Of a DNA stretch of 10,758 nt, positions 6,643 to 10,758 are shown piece after piece. The stretch comes from Planctomycetota bacterium (GTDB lineage Bacteria; Planctomycetota; SZUA-567). The stretch covers positions 1-10,758 of the forward strand of contig JAJBTL010000141.1 in the NCBI GenBank assembly GCA_020860865.1, read 5' to 3'. Both the position numbers and the translations under genes were made by a program. The notes under the pieces were generated by a model. It ran no database searches. It saw only the letters and a program-made list of their open reading frames with translations, and had not been told where the DNA came from. The stretch's first letter is position 1. Every line of letters starts with the position of its first letter.

Positions 6643-6743
6643 GTCTTCCTATTTGATTGTGGCCAGGACAAGGCCCACCGCGTGTCGTTTTTGGTGCCGA
6701 CCGAACCGCGCCTGCTCGTTTCCATCGTCCAGGAGGAGTTCCG

Positions 6744-7226
6744 ATGGAATGCCGGCATTGCGTCCAGAAGGACGAATGCGGGGAACAGGCCGCCGCCGAG
6801 GCCGGACCGGATCGCGGGGCTGTCCGCTATTTTCGCGCAGTGAGAAGGGAAAAACCCGCTATGTCGCATGAAACAAAATGCATGGTACAAGGCTGTGAAA
6901 ACCGCGTGCATGCCAAGGGCTATTGCCGCAAACACTATGGTCAGATCTGGCGCAAAGGCAAAATCTACACGCAAAAAGACGCCGGATCGTCCAAAAAGAT
7001 GGGAGTGAAAAACTCGCACCGGGACGACACCGACCGGATGCGGGCGCTCGAGCGGGAACTTCGCCGGGCCGAGATGATGTATAAAAACGTCATCGGCTTC
7101 GAAGGCCGCCTGAAGTGGCGCCGGGAAATCGTCGAAGTTAAAAAGGAAATGACCCGCCTCGGCATGCCGATTCCGCTGCCGGAAACCGGTCAGGCTACGC
7201 CGGTCGGGATGGCGAGCAGTTTCTAA
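6744..7226 (+). CDS. Small Cys/His zinc-binding protein (160 aa), function unknown
   Basis: ATG 6744 follows a very strong ribosome site (AGGAGGAG, about 5 nt away), which favours it over the in-frame ATG at 6861 (residue 40). The first 12 residues carry C3, C6 and C12 (MECRHCVQKDECG). Residues 46-64 carry C46-x4-C51-x9-C61-x2-H64, in GCENRVHAKGYCRKHYGQIW, a Cys3His zinc-binding knuckle. That 'GYC-x-KHY' form is known from small phage, HNH-associated and uncharacterised bacterial proteins. No HNH catalytic motif follows. Residues about 93-140 are a charged amphipathic helical region (RMRALERELRRAEMMY, then LKWRREIVEVKKEM), possibly a coiled coil. The basic, zinc-containing layout suggests nucleic-acid or protein binding. 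It appears monocistronic with a long upstream leader. Confidence 0.8.
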   Translation: MECRHCVQKDECGEQAAAEAGPDRGAVRYFRAVRREKPAMSHETKCMVQGCENRVHAKGYCRKHYGQIWRKGKIYTQKDAGSSKKMGVKNSHRDDTDRMRALERELRRAEMMYKNVIGFEGRLKWRREIVEVKKEMTRLGMPIPLPETGQATPVGMASSF

Positions 7227-7316
7227 GTAACATTGTCCCGGGTAGGCGGCACGGCATGGCAATCCTCTACGAGCCGACGCGATCGTTCTCGAGAGGAAAA
7301 GCGGCTGTACTCTAAA

Positions 7317-7360
7317 CCGGAACGGTCGCCATACCGTATCGTAACGGTGTCCGGTACCGG
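7317..7360 (+). other. Mutually exclusive hairpins downstream of the zinc-binding protein
   Basis: CCGGA (7317-7321) pairs with TCCGG (7350-7354). Inside, a central ACCGT (7333-7337) can pair either with the ACGGT before it (7322-7326) or with the ACGGT after it (7344-7348), each around a 6-nt loop. The palindrome CCGGTACCGG (7351-7360) adjoins. The rest of 7227-7428 shows no protein-coding frame, and this segment precedes a terminator, so it may be a structured 3' UTR or a small RNA. Confidence 0.3.
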
Positions 7361-7428
7361 TGGTGGGAAGTGGTGCCGATAACGCCTGCCGAAGCTACCG
7401 AACTGTCCACGAAGATTTTTACAATGCC

Positions 7429-7459
7429 ATAGCCTTCCGTTCGCGGGAGGCTATTTTTA
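7429..7459 (+). terminator. Rho-independent terminator with UUCG loop
   Basis: ATAGCCTTCCG (7429-7439) pairs with CGGGAGGCTAT (7444-7454) over 11 positions with a single T-G wobble, capped by the stable TTCG tetraloop and followed by a T-run (TTTTTAT overlapping the stem end). It lies about 200 nt after the zinc-binding protein and upstream of the radical SAM promoter. Confidence 0.92.
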
Positions 7460-7490
7460 TACCGTTACCGTGCCGAAAACCGGTCCTGCG

Positions 7491-7519
7491 TTGACACGCG
7501 CCACGCTTGTCGGGATTAT
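7491..7519 (+). promoter_or_regulatory. Sigma-70-like promoter for the radical SAM gene
   Basis: TTGACA (7491-7496), a 17-nt spacer and GATTAT (7514-7519, 4 of 6 to TATAAT). Transcription would begin near 7526, about 30 nt before the ATG at 7556. A second TTGACA at 7519-7524 lacks a matching -10. The position right after a terminator supports it. Confidence 0.6.
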
Positions 7520-7555
7520 TGACAGTGGGTCCGCACTGTTCGGAGGAGCGTTTCA

Positions 7556-8431
7556 ATGCATTATACCGGCAATGTCATCCGTCCGCCGCACGAGGCGCGT
7601 AATGTCCTCCTGCAGGTCACGGTCGGTTGTTCGTACAACAAATGCACTTTCTGCAATATCTACGACACGCCGTTCCGCCTGTCGCCGATGGCGGAAATTG
7701 AGGAGGATCTGGCCGAGGTCAGGGCTGCTTATCCGCATTGTCCCCGGGTGTTTCTCCTGAACGGCGACGCCTTTGTCCTCTCCTTCGAAAAGCTCCGGGA
7801 CATCGCCGTCACAATTAAGAAATACCTGCCCCAATGCCATATCATTTCCATGTACGCGGGGATCATGAATATCAGGAATAAGACTGTCCCACAACTGACC
7901 GAACTCCGTTCCCTCGGCATCAACAAACTCACCATCGGCGTCGAATCCGGCGACGACGACGTGCTCCGTCGCGTCCGGAAGGGCTATACCGCCGCCGAAA
8001 TAGTCACCGAGTGCAACAAGCTGGACGCGGCCGGAATACTCTACAGTATTATCTACCTTGGCGCCCTCGCCGGTCACGGCCAGAGCGAGAAAAACGCCCT
8101 CGAAAGCGCCCGCACCTTCAACCAGATTCACCCGACCCACATCGGCGCCACCTCCCTCACCCTGCTCCCGGGTTCGCCCCTGTACGACGAGGCCCGGGCG
8201 GGAACGTTTGTCGAGGCGGGCGAACTGGAACGGGCGCGGGAACTGCTGGTCCTGGTCGAGAACCTGAATATCGAGACCTTCTTCGCCGCCAACCATGTGT
8301 CGAACGCTGTCGTGGTCAAGGGCCGGTTGCCGCAAGAGAAAGAGGAAATGGTGCGGCAGCTCCGCTATTATATCGACAACTATGACGAAGACTTCATGCG
8401 GGAACGGCGGCGGCGTTTGCGGAGTTTGTAG
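7556..8431 (+). CDS. Radical SAM protein with CX4CX2C cluster motif
   Basis: 291 residues; ATG 7556 is preceded by GGAGGAG at 7 nt. The opening YTGNVIRPPHEARNVLLQVT leads into GCSYNKCTFCN, with cysteines at 25, 30 and 33. They should ligate the [4Fe-4S] cluster that cleaves S-adenosylmethionine. The first gap is four residues rather than the usual three, a spacing I associate with uncharacterised radical SAM proteins carrying GCSHNKCTFC-type motifs. FLLNGDAFVLSFEKL (about 66-80) and KLTIGVESGDDDVLRRVRKG (about 124-143) are the expected second and fourth strand regions of the partial TIM barrel, and LTLLPGSPLYDEAR (about 202-215) is typical of HemN/Elp3-like members. There is no extra C-terminal cluster domain. 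Substrate unknown. It may be cotranscribed with the exported zinc-ribbon gene 71 nt downstream. Confidence 0.88.
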   Translation: MHYTGNVIRPPHEARNVLLQVTVGCSYNKCTFCNIYDTPFRLSPMAEIEEDLAEVRAAYPHCPRVFLLNGDAFVLSFEKLRDIAVTIKKYLPQCHIISMYAGIMNIRNKTVPQLTELRSLGINKLTIGVESGDDDVLRRVRKGYTAAEIVTECNKLDAAGILYSIIYLGALAGHGQSEKNALESARTFNQIHPTHIGATSLTLLPGSPLYDEARAGTFVEAGELERARELLVLVENLNIETFFAANHVSNAVVVKGRLPQEKEEMVRQLRYYIDNYDEDFMRERRRRLRSL

Positions 8432-8502
8432 AAGCCTGCCACAAGTCTCGTGTCACTGGCTCGGGTCCACACACTCTGGTGCATCACATATAAAGGAACG
8501 CT

Positions 8503-10566
8503 ATGGTGGAACAGGCGAAGCGGCTTTCGATGGTGCTTTTCATCTTGCTGACGGCGACGGCTGTGCCGCTGTCAACGCCAGGCCGGGCGGCGGAATTTGA
8601 CCTGGACGGCGGACGGGTGGTTCTCCGGCAGCTCCAGTACTGCACCGGCTGCGGATCGGCGCTCCTGGTCACCCAGGTGCATCCCGGCAGTCATATCCGC
8701 TGTCCAGACTGCGGCAAGGAACAGACGCGCATCGCTTCCCAGTATGTTCTGAACCAGATGTACCAGCTTTGCACCCTGTGCGGCGGGCCGCTCAACCATG
8801 AAGGCCATCACCCGGGGGACATTGCCGAATGCGACACCTGCCACACCCGGCAACCGCTCAGCCGCGACGTTTTCGCCCTCTCCCGCCGAGACAACGGCCC
8901 CGGCTACGCACCGGGCCAGCCGCCCGGGACCGGCAAGAAAACCCTTCTTCTCTCGCCGGAACGTGACGACGCCAGGCTGACCATGATTCCCCTGGACGAC
9001 GACAGCGAGTCCCTACCGTTGCTGCCCGACATTCCCGACCGTCCCGGCGACACCGGCCGGCCGCTCCTGGCCAGCGCCGGATCCGACGGCTCCCGCGGCA
9101 TGACAGGGCGGCATGGAGGCGTGAGCGATGCGGCCGGCAATCCAATCGCTTCGGCCAGTCGTGAACCGACCGCCGGTGCGTCCGCCGACCGTGATGCTGA
9201 CGGCTTCGATATCGTTTCTGAAACAATCATCCGTGAGCAGGTTCTCCGCCGTAACGCTCCGCCCGAATGGGCGGAAGGCGATGCCGCCGCCCGGCAGCGC
9301 GGTCAACTGCACCTGCCGGATCCGCCGGCCGAAGCGCGCGCCGATGCGACAGCGGCGGAGGGAACGGACGCCCGGTCCGGGTCTCCCGACCTCGCCGCCC
9401 TGCCGGGTGGGCGGGATCGGTCGGGCCGTCCGGATCGGTCGCGGGTCGGAGTCCAGGCGCCGCGTGAACCCGAAGGCATGGCGATGCCGGGCGGGGCGGC
9501 GGCGGCCGGGAAGTCCGGCGGCGAGACGGCGCGGTCACGCACCGTCCCGGCGATGCCGCCTGGCGGCCGGCAGGGCGTGCCTGGTGAGCCGCCGCCGGCG
9601 CCGTCGTCCGGGCGTGGAACGTCCGGGGCGATGGCGGGCCCGGCGGTGACGGCGGATCTGTTTGGCGGCCGCCGGGCCGGCGGGTCGGATGAGCGGTACA
9701 TTGCCACCGGACCGGTGGTGGCCCGGGTCGATGGCGAACCGATTTATGCCAGGGATATCGATCGGGTGGTGGAACCGATTGTCGAGCGCCTTCGCGGCCA
9801 GCCCGGCGTCGACGAGGCCGTTCTTGAGTCCCGGGTCGCGGATCTGCGGCGCGAGGTGCTGGAACGGCTCATTGACCGCGAGGTGGCGATGCGGGAGGCG
9901 GCGGCGATAGGATTCCGGCCCGATCCGACGGCGATTCGCGAACGCGAGCAGGAACTGGCGCAGATACTGGCCGGCACCGGCGTCGACATTCGGTCCGAAG
10001 CGCGGCGCGACGTTATCATGCAGGAGATGCGCCGCCGTTATGCCGAAAAGCCGGTGGCGGCGAATCCGCAGGCGGTGCGCGAGTTTTACCAGAACAACCG
10101 CGACAAGCTGATCCAGCCGCGCAAGGTGGCGATTGATCAACTGGTCGTCTATGAAGACCGGAGCGGGCGGACCGACCGGCGGAGCGCCCGGGAAATCGCC
10201 ATGGACATCGCCGCCGCCCTCGAAAGCGGCCAGCGGTTCGACGCGCTCAGGAAAAAACACGACGAATTCTGGCCCGCCGCCGGCCTCGAGTACGAGCCGC
10301 CGACGCTCCAGTTCGAAGCGGTCTATGCCCGCCAGGTCCTGTTGTCGGCAGGCGATTTGCGGCGCGGCGCCGTGTTCGGCCCGGTGTTCATGAACGGCAT
10401 GGTGCTGTTCGGGAAAATAACCGACGACCGCCCGGAGGGACCGGTTCCGTTCGAGGAAGTGGAAAAAGAAATCCGTACTCGCATCGAGGCGGAAGCGGTT
10501 GAGAAGAATCTCGACGCCTGGCTAAAACGGTTGCGGCAGAAAACGACTATCGAAATTCTTCTGTAA
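8503..10566 (+). CDS. Exported protein with duplicated zinc ribbons and SurA-like C-terminal domain
   Basis: 687 residues; ATG 8503 follows AAAGGA at 6 nt. Residues 1-29 are a signal peptide (LSMVLFILLTATAVPL, cleavage likely near GRA/A). Two four-cysteine zinc ribbons follow with identical spacing: C47-x2-C50-x16-C67-x2-C70 and C90-x2-C93-x16-C110-x2-C113. Each has an HPG (60-62 and 103-105) ten residues after its second Cys, so they are an internal duplication. Residues about 130-400 are Pro/Gly/Arg/Asp-rich and probably disordered. From VVARVDGEPIYARDID (about 404-419) the protein resembles the SurA/PrsA chaperone family: a helical SurA_N-like part to about 515, then NPQAVREFYQNNRDKL and a parvulin-like region. 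That region lacks a recognisable GGDLG motif and may be catalytically degenerate. The likely role is folding or quality control of envelope proteins. Confidence 0.85.
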   Translation: MVEQAKRLSMVLFILLTATAVPLSTPGRAAEFDLDGGRVVLRQLQYCTGCGSALLVTQVHPGSHIRCPDCGKEQTRIASQYVLNQMYQLCTLCGGPLNHEGHHPGDIAECDTCHTRQPLSRDVFALSRRDNGPGYAPGQPPGTGKKTLLLSPERDDARLTMIPLDDDSESLPLLPDIPDRPGDTGRPLLASAGSDGSRGMTGRHGGVSDAAGNPIASASREPTAGASADRDADGFDIVSETIIREQVLRRNAPPEWAEGDAAARQRGQLHLPDPPAEARADATAAEGTDARSGSPDLAALPGGRDRSGRPDRSRVGVQAPREPEGMAMPGGAAAAGKSGGETARSRTVPAMPPGGRQGVPGEPPPAPSSGRGTSGAMAGPAVTADLFGGRRAGGSDERYIATGPVVARVDGEPIYARDIDRVVEPIVERLRGQPGVDEAVLESRVADLRREVLERLIDREVAMREAAAIGFRPDPTAIREREQELAQILAGTGVDIRSEARRDVIMQEMRRRYAEKPVAANPQAVREFYQNNRDKLIQPRKVAIDQLVVYEDRSGRTDRRSAREIAMDIAAALESGQRFDALRKKHDEFWPAAGLEYEPPTLQFEAVYARQVLLSAGDLRRGAVFGPVFMNGMVLFGKITDDRPEGPVPFEEVEKEIRTRIEAEAVEKNLDAWLKRLRQKTTIEILL

Positions 10567-10607
10567 ACAAATTCCCTCGTTCAACCGAAAATGGGTTGCC
10601 TTTACAT

Positions 10608-10645
10608 AAAAAATGTAGGTGAAACCGTCATGGTCTCACCTACAT
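10608..10645 (-). terminator. Terminator for a minus-strand gene beyond the right edge
   Basis: ATGTAGGTGA (10613-10622) and TCACCTACAT (10636-10645) are perfect 10-nt complements. The inner bases ACC and GGT extend the stem past one mismatch. On the minus strand the hairpin is followed by a T-run (complement of A at 10608-10612). The plus strand has no T-run after it, so it mainly serves leftward transcription. It may also help end the plus-strand SurA-like gene, which stops at 10566. Confidence 0.75.
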
Positions 10646-10758
10646 GGTCGGACAGTCAGAGGAACGCTGCCAATCCACACGGCGTACGATTCGCTACTGA
10701 AGCATTTTAAGAATTTACGTGATAATTCCGAGTTAGTCGCATCCAGTCGCTTACGGGC

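Larger units (their letters stand above)
5937..6743. other. Long intergenic region with divergent control elements, no convincing gene
   Basis: About 0.8 kb between the porin start and the zinc-binding protein. Frames open here lack ribosome sites and protein-like composition; the longest (6114-6656, plus) reads as Arg/Pro-rich translation of non-coding DNA. The middle part (6230-6480) is clearly richer in A and T than its surroundings and holds the candidate promoters and palindrome listed separately. The part at 6500-6650 has several complementary segments that could fold as a leader RNA. 5937-6230 shows nothing recognisable beyond being a possible long porin leader. Confidence 0.6.

Noticed and set aside
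6114..6656. A 180-codon plus-strand frame in the long intergenic region, with an internal ATG at 6490
   Set aside because: No ribosome site precedes either start, the composition is Arg/Pro-rich without domain pattern, and it overlaps the candidate promoters.
7356..7382. A perfect sigma-28 -10 element GCCGATAA at 7375-7382
   Set aside because: No TAAA/TCAAG-type -35 occurs at the required distance, and no gene starts suitably downstream before the terminator at 7429.
7227..7428. Possible RNase P, tmRNA or 6S RNA because of GAGAGGAAAA and paired segments
   Set aside because: The invariant RNase P GAGGAAAGUC core, the tmRNA tRNA-like 3' end and the 6S central bubble were not found.
8489..8494. 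TATAAA just upstream of the exported zinc-ribbon protein
   Set aside because: It overlaps the ribosome site and would leave almost no leader; no -35 is seen. More likely part of the AAAGGA ribosome site context within an operon.

Overview
The window is about 10.8 kb of GC-rich DNA from a diderm (Gram-negative type) bacterium. That reading rests on an outer-membrane beta-barrel porin with a signal peptide and a terminal Phe, a SurA-like periplasmic foldase domain, and a lipid-A-biosynthesis N-terminal (LAB_N) membrane domain. Two sigma-28 (FliA)-type promoters suggest a motile, flagellated lineage. No rRNA, tRNA, CRISPR array, insertion sequence or phage structural gene was seen, and the phylum cannot be fixed from the sequence alone.

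Layout. 1-242 (minus): the N-terminus of a short-chain dehydrogenase running off the left edge. 243-720: a sigma-28-like promoter, a 60-residue orphan protein and a strong hairpin terminator. 831-2218: a translationally coupled pair, a LAB_N/glycosyltransferase-2 fusion followed by an ACT-domain protein (GTGA overlap). 2219-4650: a regulatory leader with a second sigma-28-like promoter sharing a 14-nt exact core with the first, then a 680-residue cysteine-free orphan protein and a bidirectional terminator. 4680-5936 (minus): an OprO/OprP-type porin. 5937-6743: about 0.8 kb of apparently non-coding DNA with candidate divergent promoters around an operator-like palindrome. 6744-7226: a small Cys/His zinc-binding protein. 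7227-7460: a potentially structured segment ending in a UUCG-loop terminator. 7556-8431: a radical SAM protein with a CX4CX2C cluster motif. 8503-10566: an exported protein with two duplicated zinc ribbons, a long disordered linker and a SurA-like C-terminus. 10608-10645: a terminator for a minus-strand gene beyond the right edge.

How the parts relate. The clearest shared logic is the motility-type regulation of the two orphan proteins (60 and 680 residues). Both lack cysteine, both follow near-identical promoter cores, and the larger carries a motif near its N-terminus like those in FlgM and other flagellar-regulon proteins. They are candidates for an undescribed part of a flagellar regulon. 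The other genes are envelope-related (porin, SurA-like protein, LAB_N-GT2) or isolated metabolic or unknown genes, and I see no single pathway joining them. All functional statements are from reading the sequence; no database search was run.
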